Shown here piece by piece: positions 8,456-15,590 of a stretch of DNA of 64,000 nucleotides. The stretch comes from Sphingobium baderi (lineage in GTDB: Bacteria; Pseudomonadota; Alphaproteobacteria; Sphingomonadales; Sphingomonadaceae). The first letter of the stretch is position 1. Every line of letters starts with the position of its first letter. The position numbers and the translations under genes are program-made. Below the pieces are notes generated by a model. It did not search any database. It saw only the letters and a list, made by a program, of their open reading frames with translations, and was not told the origin of the DNA. Location: positions 3,862,501 to 3,926,500 of the forward strand of contig NZ_CP013264.1 of the NCBI RefSeq assembly GCF_001456115.1, in the 5' to 3' direction.

Positions 8456-10918
8456 ATGTCGAACGGCGAGTTTTTTCCAAACATTAGCGAGCAAGCGATC
8501 TCTAGGCCGATGTTCGGCCCCAAGTTCCGACTTGCGTTACGGATGTCATCTGCAACCGCAGCGATCGCTATGCCAGTCCTGCTCGCCGCGGGCGCTTTCG
8601 CGCAGACCGCACCGAGCACAGAACAGGCAAACACGGCCCCCCTTCAGGCCGTCGACAATGCGGACATCGTCGTGACCGCGCAAAGGCGCGAGGAGTCGCT
8701 GTCCAAGGTTCCGCTGTCTGTCGCGGCGCTCAGCGCGGATACGCTGCAAACGCGCGTCGTGACCAAGGAACAGGATCTTGCATCACTGGTGCCGGGCCTC
8801 GTGGTCAAGAACGGTCAGAACCAGAACCAGCTCAGCTTCACCATGCGCGGCCAGACGCTGGACCCCTTCTCAGGCGCCAGTCCCGCCGTTCTCACTTATC
8901 TCAACGAGGTGCCGTTTACCGGCGGCAATTCGGCCTCCGCCTTCTACGACTTCTCATCGGTTCAGGTTCTCAAGGGACCACAAGGCACGCTCTTCGGCCG
9001 CAATGCCACCGGGGGCGCCGTCCTGTATGCATCGACCAAGCCGGGTGAGGATTTTGGAGGATATGCGACAATCCGGGTCGGCGAGCGCGACCTGATCCAG
9101 GCGCAGGCCGCCATCGATATTCCCCTCGTTCCCGACAAGATTCTCATACGCATCGCGGGTGATCTGCAAAAACAGGACGGTTATGTCCGCAATATGCTGA
9201 CCGGCAATACCATGGGCGATGTCGATACGAAATCCGGGCGCCTCACCGTCGTGCTGCGCCCAACAGAGGGAATTGAGAACACTACCGTATTTTCCTACAG
9301 CAAGTTCGGCGGCACGGAAGCCAACGGTCAGCTCTATTCCTACTATCCCTTCGGATCGACCAATACATCCACGCAAACGGGCATCACCTATGACCTGACG
9401 ACGACGCTGGATACTTTATACGGCCTTGGGCTGTTCCCGGGCGTGGGCGACGGTCCTCCGGGACCGGGCACGTTCCCGGGCGGGGTTGCCGGCTATCTCG
9501 CCTGGCAGAAAGCGCATCCCTACCAGACCTATCTCAGCTATGATCTTCCCCATAAAGCGCACAGCTATTTCCTGTCGAATACGACCACGATCGACCTGAG
9601 CGACAGCCTGACCTTCAAGAATATCTTCGGCTATCAAAAGACCTTCGCCCGCACGCCGGGCATCCTCAGCGGCTCACCCTTTGCCTCGCTCGATCTCTAT
9701 AACTCAACGGGTGCATTCAGCGGCCCTCCAGGTGGCGAAGTTTTCCGGAACAAGAGCATTTCGGAAGAAGCCCAGGTGCAAGGCACGACTGCGGATGGAA
9801 AGCTCGAATTCATCGTCGGCGGCTTTTATAACTATGCCACCAAGGAAGAGGCTATCCCCGTCATCGTCGGCGGCGAACTGGCGACGCCGGCGGGCGAAGT
9901 CCTCTATCATACCCGGGGCACGACCCGATCGCGCGCCGTCTATGGACAGGCAACCTATGATCTGTCCGATGCCGTCACCCAAGGGCTAAAAATCACCGCT
10001 GGGGCGCGCTATACTTGGGAAACGGTCGGCATGACGGCTTATGATGACCATGCCTTCGCAGTCGGCTTCACGCGCCAGAAGCGCACGCTCAAAGCGCCCA
10101 GCTGGAATGCCAGCCTTCAATGGCAGTTCAATCCACAGAACCAGATCTATTTCACCCAGCGCGGCAGCTTCCGTGCCGGTAACTTCAATGGCGCGGTCGT
10201 GCCCTATAACGATACCAATTTCTTCGGGAACGAATATACCCACGATTTCGAACTGGGTTATAAGTTCAACGGCATCGTCATGGGTCGGCGCACGCATTTC
10301 AATATCGCGGCCTATAAGCAGATTGTGAAGAAGGCCCAGCACTCGCTTTATGCGGTGGTCGCAGGCGCGCCATCAGCCTTCACCGTCAATGTGCCCCAGG
10401 CCACGGTCAAAGGCGTGGAGGTAGACGGTGACATCATGCCGACGGATTGGCTCAAGCTGGGCTTTTCGGGCGCTTATACCGACGCGAAATATACCAAGAA
10501 CCTCGTCGATCTGTCGGTCCAGACCGGTACGCCCGGTTTCATCGTGCCGTTCGATTCCTACCCCGATGCGCCGAAATGGTCCGGATCGCTTTATTTCGAC
10601 CTGACGCTACCGGTGCCATCGAATGTGGGCGACGTGCATTTCCGGATGGACAGCTATTCCCAGACCTATTCCTATTTTTCGAACAACGAATTCTCGATCA
10701 CGCCCGGAACCCGGATCAAGGGTTACACGACGGTCGCGGCTCGGCTGAGCTGGAATGAAATCATGGGCAGCGACGTATCGCTGGGCGTTTATGCCAAGAA
10801 CCTGTTCAAGGAAAAATATTATCAGGCCGGTTATGTCGAAGGAGCGTCGGGCGGTTTCAACACGGTCATCCCCGGCGAACCGCAGACGTTCGGCGCAGAA
10901 CTTACGATGAAATTCTGA
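8456..10918 (+). CDS. TonB-dependent outer-membrane receptor
   Basis: The 820-aa receptor has an N-terminal signal region (SATAAIAMPVLLAAGAFAQ), a TonB-box-like DIVVTAQRREESLSKVPLSV, a plug domain (FTMRGQ, LKGPQGTLFGRNATGGAV) and a beta-barrel ending in the terminal Phe (ELTMKF) needed for BamA recognition. ATG 8456 is chosen because GTGAGGAGT (8442-8450) precedes it; the frame upstream has no such signal. It lacks an N-terminal signalling extension. Sphingomonads use many such receptors for organic substrates, and here it probably imports the compound degraded by the neighbouring P450 cluster rather than a siderophore. An operator-like site upstream ties it to the cluster's regulon. Confidence 0.92.
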   Translation: MSNGEFFPNISEQAISRPMFGPKFRLALRMSSATAAIAMPVLLAAGAFAQTAPSTEQANTAPLQAVDNADIVVTAQRREESLSKVPLSVAALSADTLQTRVVTKEQDLASLVPGLVVKNGQNQNQLSFTMRGQTLDPFSGASPAVLTYLNEVPFTGGNSASAFYDFSSVQVLKGPQGTLFGRNATGGAVLYASTKPGEDFGGYATIRVGERDLIQAQAAIDIPLVPDKILIRIAGDLQKQDGYVRNMLTGNTMGDVDTKSGRLTVVLRPTEGIENTTVFSYSKFGGTEANGQLYSYYPFGSTNTSTQTGITYDLTTTLDTLYGLGLFPGVGDGPPGPGTFPGGVAGYLAWQKAHPYQTYLSYDLPHKAHSYFLSNTTTIDLSDSLTFKNIFGYQKTFARTPGILSGSPFASLDLYNSTGAFSGPPGGEVFRNKSISEEAQVQGTTADGKLEFIVGGFYNYATKEEAIPVIVGGELATPAGEVLYHTRGTTRSRAVYGQATYDLSDAVTQGLKITAGARYTWETVGMTAYDDHAFAVGFTRQKRTLKAPSWNASLQWQFNPQNQIYFTQRGSFRAGNFNGAVVPYNDTNFFGNEYTHDFELGYKFNGIVMGRRTHFNIAAYKQIVKKAQHSLYAVVAGAPSAFTVNVPQATVKGVEVDGDIMPTDWLKLGFSGAYTDAKYTKNLVDLSVQTGTPGFIVPFDSYPDAPKWSGSLYFDLTLPVPSNVGDVHFRMDSYSQTYSYFSNNEFSITPGTRIKGYTTVAARLSWNEIMGSDVSLGVYAKNLFKEKYYQAGYVEGASGGFNTVIPGEPQTFGAELTMKF

Positions 10919-10924
10919 TCGATG

Positions 10925-10958
10925 ATGCCGGTCGATATTCTCGGATACCGACCGGCAT
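10925..10958 (+). terminator. Hairpin after the TonB receptor
   Basis: Perfect 10-bp inverted repeat ATGCCGGTCG / CGACCGGCAT with a 14-nt loop, beginning 7 nt after the stop codon. It lacks a clean T-run, so termination may be weak or Rho-assisted. Confidence 0.45.
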
Positions 10959-11113
10959 GACTGTCTCTAGCAAGCAGTGTCTCTCCACGATTGTTCCATG
11001 CCCGAGGCATGCAAGAGCCTGAAAGCATGGCTGAATTGGCGCTGCGGTGAAACGCGAATTGGTTGCCCAACCCTTCGGGTTTTTCAGCCTCTTGCAAACC
11101 TAGGCCAGCAAAG

Positions 11114-11390
11114 GATCGAAGCGACTACACGCTGCAACCTCTTCTCGACGAAGCGCACCATCTTTCGATCGGCCGTCGAAGGGTGGCGCCTGGTATCTAA
11201 CGCCAAACGGCAACTACACGAGCGCGTCGATCGCCGCTGCCGCAGCGTCCAGCGATCTCAAGACGCTCGTGTTCGTACAGTCCACGATTTTGGCAGAAGC
11301 GTCGATGAAGGACTTTCCGAATTTGCTGGACACGCCCCAGGTCAAACTCACCGACGAAGAGCTTGAATGGCATCGGCTGCCTGCGCCAGA
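11114..11390 (+). pseudogene. DEAH-box helicase fragment, frameshifted
   Basis: One frame encodes LQPLLDEAHHLS, a DEAH-box motif II; after a frameshift around 11165-11182 a second frame continues with GGAWYLTPNGNYTSAS and then SDLKTLVFVQSTILAEASM up to KLTDEELEWHRL. Read together they give a continuous internal piece of a superfamily-2 helicase of the type carried on plasmids and islands. Both ends are missing, and the piece abuts a recombinase fragment. It is a remnant of an older mobile element next to the tRNA-Arg site. Confidence 0.6.
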
Positions 11391-11837
11391 TGCATCAGGA
11401 TCACAAGGAAGCTGAGGCAGGTATCGCTCGGTTGCTGGAACTGGTCGAGAAGGGCCTGATGGACGCCGAGGACGCTTCGATGTGCGAGCGGTGGGTCAAC
11501 CTGCGGTTTCCGACGAGACGAACTTGCCGAGCAGATTGTCGATCTTACCCGCCGCCTCGCGATGGCCGAGCCGATGATCACCCCTGCCAAGATCGAGAAA
11601 CTGGCGGTGCTTCTGCGCGACAAGCTGCATCATGGTTCGCCCGATCTACGCCAAGCATACGTGCAACTGCTGCTCAACGAGGTCCGCGTCGACGACCGGC
11701 AAATCCGTATAAGCGGCTCGAAAGCCGTGTTGGCCCGAAGTGCTGCAGGGGGCGTGGCCAACACCACGCCCGCAGTTCTCTCTTTTGTTCGAGAATGGTG
11801 CATCCGGCGGGATTCGAACCCACGGCCCTCAGATTAG
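11385..11837 (+). pseudogene. Serine recombinase C-terminal fragment, frameshifted
   Basis: The first frame gives MHQDHKEAEAGIARLLELV and CERWVNLRF; after a frameshift near 11510 a second frame continues RRDELAEQIVDLTRRLAMAEP, then KIEKLAVLLRDKLHHG and ends TPAVLSFVREW exactly where tRNA-like sequence starts (11796). This is the C-terminal, coiled-coil half of large serine recombinases (resolvase/invertase family); the catalytic N-terminus is absent. Its last codons run into the left attachment site, so it probably belonged to an earlier element at the same tRNA. Confidence 0.65.
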
Positions 11838-11843
11838 GAATCT
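11796..11843 (-). repeat. Left attachment site: partial copy of tRNA-Arg 3' end
   Basis: This 48-bp segment matches the 3' part of the tRNA-Arg gene at 22218-22265 at 45 of 48 positions. The 23 bases at 11821-11843 are identical and cover the anticodon loop and T-stem side, the usual core for tyrosine integrases. The sequence stops matching beyond 11843, so the 5' half of a tRNA is absent here. Confidence 0.8.
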
Positions 11844-11879
11844 TATTCTGACGCTACGGAAACATGGCTTTCTGCCGCC

Positions 11880-11901
11880 CATGTTGCATCCATGTTGCAT
11901 C
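11880..11901. repeat. Tandem 11-bp arm-type sites, left end
   Basis: CATGTTGCATC occurs twice without spacer (11880-11890, 11891-11901), right at the integrase stop codon. The same 11-mer is found in direct and inverted orientation at the right end of the element, the arrangement of arm-type binding sites for a lambda-like integrase or its Xis. Confidence 0.65.
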
Positions 11902-13061
11902 TAGGAAAGTAGATCGGCCTGCGCTGCGGCAATCAACGCGGCGTCCCCGGAGGCATCCGCCATGAGGTGCCCATATGTGTCGATTGTGATCTGGATCGAG
12001 GAATGCCCCATCCAGACCTTGAGGCGTTTCAAGTCGATCCGCTGTTTTATCCAGGCGCTCGCAGCGGCGTGGCGCAAGCTGTGGAACCCATAGCGCGGCT
12101 CCATGACCGGCCTGCCGTTCGCGTCGAGCTTGGGTTCCCCCTTCTCCATCACTGGATCGCAGACCCCCGCCGCGATCTGGAGCGGGAAGAATTTGCGGCG
12201 GAGCATATGGCTATACTGCTGCACCCCTCCCCGGCTGTTGGGGAACGCCAGCCCAAACTCGCCTTTCGGACAGCGCAGTTTCCAGGCGCGCAATTCAGCA
12301 ACGAGCGCGGGCGGTATGGGGATAGTCCGGTGCCCCGCTTCGGATTTGGGCCGCCCTATTTCTCCAAACCTGTCGGCCCTCTGCGCCACCGTGACAACGG
12401 CGGCCTTCAGGTCAATGTCGGCCCATCGCAGCCCGCGCAATTCGGAGGCGCGCAAGCCCGTGAAGATCGCCGTCATGACCATGGGCTTTAGATCGTCGGG
12501 CGCGTGATCGATAAGCGCCTTCAATTCGGCTTTTGCAGGAATCTCGACCTTTCCCTTTTCACGCGCCGACCGAATAACCCGCACCTCTTTGGCGACATTC
12601 TGCGCCACCAGGCCACGCCGCTGCGCTTCCGTCAGGATGCTGGATAGGGCGCGAATGGCCTTGCCAGCCATCGCCTTCGATCGCGTCTTTACCAGTTCGT
12701 CCCTGAACGCCTCCACAGACGGGCGTGTCAGGCGCGTTAGCCGCTCGCCACCGATCAGCGGCAGGATATGGAGGTCGGCAAGCTGGCGATACTGCTGGAC
12801 GGTCCCCCGCTCCCTCCCCTCCCCTTCGGCCTTGTCGATCCAGAGCTTAGCAGCGGCCTTCACCGTGACCGATTGGCTATCGGCGGTATGGACGCCCTTG
12901 GACACTTCCCAAGCGGCTTGCGTCAGCCATGTCTCAGCATCCTTTTTGCGGGCGAAGGACTTGGCGCGGCGCTTTCCGCCCTGGTCGCGATAATCGACCA
13001 GCCATGCCGTCTTTTCGGTGCCGTCAGGCGCGAGCCAGCTACGCTTGCGGATGCTGGTCAT
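11901..13061 (-). CDS. int: Tyrosine integrase of the satellite
   Basis: The 386-aa phage-type integrase has an N-terminal SAM-like arm/core-binding region and a C-terminal catalytic domain with the first Arg in GLRASELRGLRW, the HxxR box in GFHSLRHAAAS, the later His in MGHSSIQ and the nucleophile Tyr in TIDTYGHL. The start at 13061 (MTSIRKRSW) is used because GGCGAGG precedes it and the longer frame overlaps the upstream gene. It lies beside the left attachment site with its stop codon touching the arm-type repeats. Its start overlaps the 3' end of the upstream regulator-like gene by 23 nt, so both are probably co-expressed. Confidence 0.92.
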   Translation of the reverse strand: MTSIRKRSWLAPDGTEKTAWLVDYRDQGGKRRAKSFARKKDAETWLTQAAWEVSKGVHTADSQSVTVKAAAKLWIDKAEGEGRERGTVQQYRQLADLHILPLIGGERLTRLTRPSVEAFRDELVKTRSKAMAGKAIRALSSILTEAQRRGLVAQNVAKEVRVIRSAREKGKVEIPAKAELKALIDHAPDDLKPMVMTAIFTGLRASELRGLRWADIDLKAAVVTVAQRADRFGEIGRPKSEAGHRTIPIPPALVAELRAWKLRCPKGEFGLAFPNSRGGVQQYSHMLRRKFFPLQIAAGVCDPVMEKGEPKLDANGRPVMEPRYGFHSLRHAAASAWIKQRIDLKRLKVWMGHSSIQITIDTYGHLMADASGDAALIAAAQADLLS

Positions 13062-13653
13062 GAGACCTCGCCCACTCAACCAAAGCAGTAGCGAACGCTC
13101 GCTCGGCGAAATCCTTGAAGCCCGCAGGGATGGAGGACGAGAGGGATTCACCAATCCCAACTAGCAGCCCGCTGATTGAAATCATGGCCAGCCGGGTGTG
13201 CTTAGCGAAGAAGGAGGCGGTGAGATCCTTCAAGTTTTCTGTCTTCCCAAAGAGGACAAGAACCTCTTGATCAGGGATAGTGGTCAATTGTGCAAGCGCG
13301 CCGGGATCAAAGAAAATTGCTGTAGGCGACCAGTCACTGCCGAATCCTTCCGGTTTCGTGGAAATGCTATCAAGAACCGCAAGACTAATCCTGCCGATGT
13401 TGTTCTTGATCAATTCGACCGATCTTTCGGGCGCAACGCCCATCTGAGACAATTCTAAGCCCAGAGCCAAAAGCAAGATGTGGTGAGCCTCATACTTGGC
13501 CGCTTTGCCGCGCCCCGCCTTCACATCATCTAGCAAGCCCAATCGTAGAAAATTCTTGAGACGAGCTTGGAAGGCTGTCCGCTTGTGGCTGGCAATGCCG
13601 TGCATGTGCGCCAGCGCCGCCTCGACACCACCGAAGGGAACAGAAAACTGCAC
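13039..13653 (-). CDS. Probable satellite regulator (HTH-like), unknown family
   Basis: The 204-aa protein has an N-terminal helical region (AFQARLKNFLRLGLLDD followed by GRGKAAKYEAHHILLLALG) that looks like a winged or MerR-like DNA-binding segment, and a C-terminal part with a hydrophobic stretch (LAMISISGLLVGIGESLSS). It is divergent from the Xis-like gene, and two copies of a 14-bp operator lie in the shared promoter region, which fits a repressor or master regulator. Its end overlaps the integrase start. The family is not recognised and the regulator role is inferred. Confidence 0.5.
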   Translation of the reverse strand: MQFSVPFGGVEAALAHMHGIASHKRTAFQARLKNFLRLGLLDDVKAGRGKAAKYEAHHILLLALGLELSQMGVAPERSVELIKNNIGRISLAVLDSISTKPEGFGSDWSPTAIFFDPGALAQLTTIPDQEVLVLFGKTENLKDLTASFFAKHTRLAMISISGLLVGIGESLSSSIPAGFKDFAERAFATALVEWARSHDQHPQA

Positions 13654-13665
13654 AGCGCCTCACTT

Positions 13666-13679
13666 GAGAAAAGTTGCTC
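13666..13679. promoter_or_regulatory. Operator copy 1 (GAGAAAAGTTGCTC)
   Basis: Imperfect copy of the palindrome at 13724-13737, 13 nt upstream of the regulator's start codon. The centre-to-centre distance between copies is 58 bp. Confidence 0.45.
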
Positions 13680-13686
13680 AACACCG

Positions 13687-13716
13687 TTGACAGGGGAATG
13701 TCGCGGAGTCTAGAGG
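13687..13716 (+). promoter_or_regulatory. Possible promoter of the xis operon
   Basis: TTGACA (13687-13692) is followed after 18 bp by TAGAGG (13711-13716). It sits between the two operator copies, so a regulator bound there could block it. The -10 hexamer is a poor match. Confidence 0.35.
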
Positions 13717-13723
13717 AAATAAA

Positions 13724-13737
13724 GAGCAATGTTGCTC
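13724..13737. promoter_or_regulatory. Operator copy 2 (GAGCAATGTTGCTC)
   Basis: Six-base inverted repeat GAGCAA-TG-TTGCTC located 30 nt before the Xis-like start codon. A further half-site TTTCTC follows at 13745-13750, just before the AAAGGAGG ribosome binding site. Confidence 0.5.
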
Positions 13738-13767
13738 AACTTAGTTTCTCAAAGGAGGTAGGCGTAT

Positions 13768-13950
13768 ATGCTGTCTAATGATCTGATCGTCGGGGCGAAA
13801 GCTGCGGCGGCCTTCTCGGGGCTGTCTGAAAGGCAGGTCTATCATATGGCCGAAGCGGGCACGCTACCCTGCTTCAAGCGCGGAAAACGCCTGTTTTTTA
13901 GAAAATCTGAGCTGGAAGCCGCTTTCCGTTCGGAGGCGGTCAATGGCTGA
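13768..13950 (+). CDS. AlpA/excisionase-like DNA-binding protein
   Basis: The 60-aa protein is almost entirely a MerR-like winged helix: LIVGAKAAAAFSGLSERQVY, then HMAEAGTLPCFKRGKRL, and FFRKSELEAAF. This is the pattern of AlpA/Xis-type proteins that bind element ends and steer excision or act as satellite activators. The ribosome binding site AAAGGAGG is near perfect. It is the first gene of the rightward transcription unit and overlaps the next gene by 8 nt. In satellites an AlpA-type protein often switches on excision and replication; that role is inferred here. Confidence 0.75.
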   Translation: MLSNDLIVGAKAAAAFSGLSERQVYHMAEAGTLPCFKRGKRLFFRKSELEAAFRSEAVNG

Positions 13951-14167
13951 GCGGCCCAAGCTGTCGCTGCTGCGCTCTGACCGGCGCATCGTCATCACAC
14001 AGGACGCCGATCAGTTTCGCGTCTGCGTCGATCCCGCGCCTGATGGCCCGGACCTGACAACCACCTTTCCGACCTATCGCAGCGCACGCGGCCATGCTGG
14101 CGGGCTGCGGCTGGTGAACCGCTGGCCGATCATCGACCAGACCTGCGGTGAAGGACTGAGCAAGTGA
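13943..14167 (+). CDS. Hypothetical protein of the satellite early operon
   Basis: A 74-aa protein without a recognised domain, predicted soluble with a basic N-terminus (MAERPKLSLLRSDRRIVIT). It overlaps the Xis-like gene by 8 nt and its stop codon overlaps the GTG of the next small frame, so it is part of a tightly coupled operon. The central segment (FPTYRSARGHAGGLRLVNRW) is typical of short alphaproteobacterial phage proteins, but I cannot assign a function. Confidence 0.6.
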   Translation: MAERPKLSLLRSDRRIVITQDADQFRVCVDPAPDGPDLTTTFPTYRSARGHAGGLRLVNRWPIIDQTCGEGLSK

Positions 14168-14235
14168 AAAAGGCGGTCGAGGTGACGGCGGCCACCGTCA
14201 TCCCCGACCTGTTCAACTCGGAGCATACCAAATGA
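14164..14235 (+). CDS. Possible 23-aa coupled ORF
   Basis: A GTG at 14164 overlaps the preceding stop (GTGA), and its own stop overlaps the ATG of the next gene (ATGA). The peptide MKKAVEVTAATVIPDLF has no known family. Exact end-to-end coupling on both sides argues that the frame is translated, at least as a re-initiation bridge. Confidence 0.4.
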   Translation: MKKAVEVTAATVIPDLFNSEHTK

Positions 14236-14519
14236 ACGACACCACCTTAGCAAACAATCACGCCCTTGTCGCGTCCATCGACACAGACGAACTGGAACGG
14301 GCGATCGCTGACATGGAGGTCGCCATGGCCTTCACGGACGCAATCGAAACCTTCATCGAACAGGCACGCGGGTTCACGTCCGGGCGCGAGTTGTGCCGCG
14401 AGGCGAAGAGCGCCCTTGTGATGCTGACCGAGCTTCACGACCGCCTGCGCGTCACAGACGACCGCCTGATGACCTTGCTGCGCCAGATTGCGGCGGTGCA
14501 AGCGGCAGCGAGGGCATGA
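14232..14519 (+). CDS. Hypothetical helical protein
   Basis: A 95-aa protein, mostly alpha-helical (DELERAIADMEVAMAFTDAI, later LTELHDRLRVTDDRLMTLL) with heptad-like spacing that could form a coiled coil. It starts in an ATGA overlap with the previous frame and ends in an ATGA overlap with the next. No family is recognised; its position is in the early region between Xis and the replication-like gene. Confidence 0.6.
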   Translation: MNDTTLANNHALVASIDTDELERAIADMEVAMAFTDAIETFIEQARGFTSGRELCREAKSALVMLTELHDRLRVTDDRLMTLLRQIAAVQAAARA

Positions 14520-14731
14520 GCATGGGAGTGATAAACCATCCTGCGCGCCAGCCTGCGCCGCCTGCGGCAATCTCCCGCATCCTGTCACGCTACAGCCGCT
14601 TCGAACTGGAAGCCTTTGTCGAGGTCGCCATAGGCCTGATGGATGCTGCGGACGGTGACTGTGACCTAGAGGACGACGATCCCGCTGGTGGCAACGTCGA
14701 GGACGAGGGCGAGCGGGAGGAAGGTGACTGA
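14516..14731 (+). CDS. Small acidic hypothetical protein
   Basis: A 71-aa protein with a short basic or proline-rich start (NHPARQPAPPAAISRIL), a helix (FELEAFVEVAIGLMDAADG) and a very acidic tail (CDLEDDDPAGG, EDEGEREEGD). It starts in an ATGA overlap and its stop shares a base with the ATG of the replication-like gene. Acidic tails of this kind occur in DNA mimics and in partner-binding proteins, but nothing specific supports either. Confidence 0.55.
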   Translation: MSMGVINHPARQPAPPAAISRILSRYSRFELEAFVEVAIGLMDAADGDCDLEDDDPAGGNVEDEGEREEGD

Positions 14732-15579
14732 TGGCGGGCGGCGCCAAGAAGTCTAGGCGGGGCCATGAGCCTCGCCACATTCGGCTCTATCACTCTGTGA
14801 CGGGCTGCGCGGCTTGGCGCGATCTTTCCGGCAATGCGATCAAGGTTCTGGTCGCGCTGCTGCGCTTCGACAAGGGCGGCGACAATGGCGAATTGTTCAT
14901 GTCCGTCCGCATCGCAGCGGAGGAAACAGGGCTGTCGGAAAACACGGCTTGGAAGGCCCTGCGCGAGCTGGAGGATCACGGCTTCATCGCCGCTACCGAG
15001 CGCGGACACTTCAAGCGGAAGCATCGCCCGGCAACGCAATGGCGCGTCACTTGGCAGGCTGCGAACGGCAAGGCTCCGACCCGTGATTTTGAGAAATGGG
15101 AGCCGAGCGGAAACAAAACACGGTCGCAAAATTTGAGGTCCACGGTCGCAAAAATTGAGACAGGCGAGGAAACGTTTCCAGCCACGGTCGCAAAAATTGG
15201 GACCGCATCAACGGAAACGAGCCATTTTTCAGCCCCCGCCCCTGTCTCAAATATTGCTACACAAGTAGTTAGCCATGGGCAGGGAGCTAATCATGCTCAT
15301 GCTGGCACTGGAAACATGGATGGGCCATCGCAGCACGTGCCCCCCCCCAAAGGGGGCGACGGGCAGAGCGCAACGGTCATTCGGGACAAGCTGAAAAGCC
15401 TGCTGCGGACATGCCCTGCGGGAACGCAGTCACGGCTTGCCGAGGCTGCCAAGATACCGGGCGGCACCCTCTCCAAATTCATCAACGAGGGCAAGGCGCT
15501 GTCGGTCCCGCAAAGCGTGCGGCTGCATCTCAAACTGGCGGAACTGGAAAAATCGGCGGGCGCATCGCGTGCCGCGTGA
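14731..15579 (+). CDS. Winged-helix replication-like protein containing iterons
   Basis: This 282-aa protein has an N-terminal winged helix (about residues 15-100: GNAIKVLVALLRF, MSVRIAAEETGLSENTAWKA, LEDHGFIAATERGHF), the layout of phage replication initiators. The C-terminus carries a second helix-turn-helix (SRLAEAAKIPGGTLSKFINEG). The linker between them is encoded by DNA containing three direct repeats and an inverted copy (15119-15256), as in lambda O-type genes whose origin lies inside the initiator gene. It follows the early small genes directly. I infer that it is the satellite replication initiator; a plain transcription regulator is the alternative. Confidence 0.55.
   Translation: MAGGAKKSRRGHEPRHIRLYHSVTGCAAWRDLSGNAIKVLVALLRFDKGGDNGELFMSVRIAAEETGLSENTAWKALRELEDHGFIAATERGHFKRKHRPATQWRVTWQAANGKAPTRDFEKWEPSGNKTRSQNLRSTVAKIETGEETFPATVAKIGTASTETSHFSAPAPVSNIATQVVSHGQGANHAHAGTGNMDGPSQHVPPPKGGDGQSATVIRDKLKSLLRTCPAGTQSRLAEAAKIPGGTLSKFINEGKALSVPQSVRLHLKLAELEKSAGASRAA
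15119..15256. repeat. Iteron cluster, possible satellite replication origin
   Basis: The 13-mer CACGGTCGCAAAA begins at 15119, 15141 and 15183, at spacings of 22 and 42 bp (about two and four helical turns). An inverted relative, matching 15 of 17 bases of the second copy's right part, lies at 15240-15256. The cluster is inside the linker region of the winged-helix gene. Confidence 0.6.
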
Positions 15580-15590
15580 AAGGAGGAATC

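Noticed and set aside
14247..14780. 177-aa minus-strand frame in the satellite early region
   Set aside because: Opposite to four tightly coupled plus-strand genes, no ribosome binding site, low-complexity composition: a shadow of GC-rich coding sequence.
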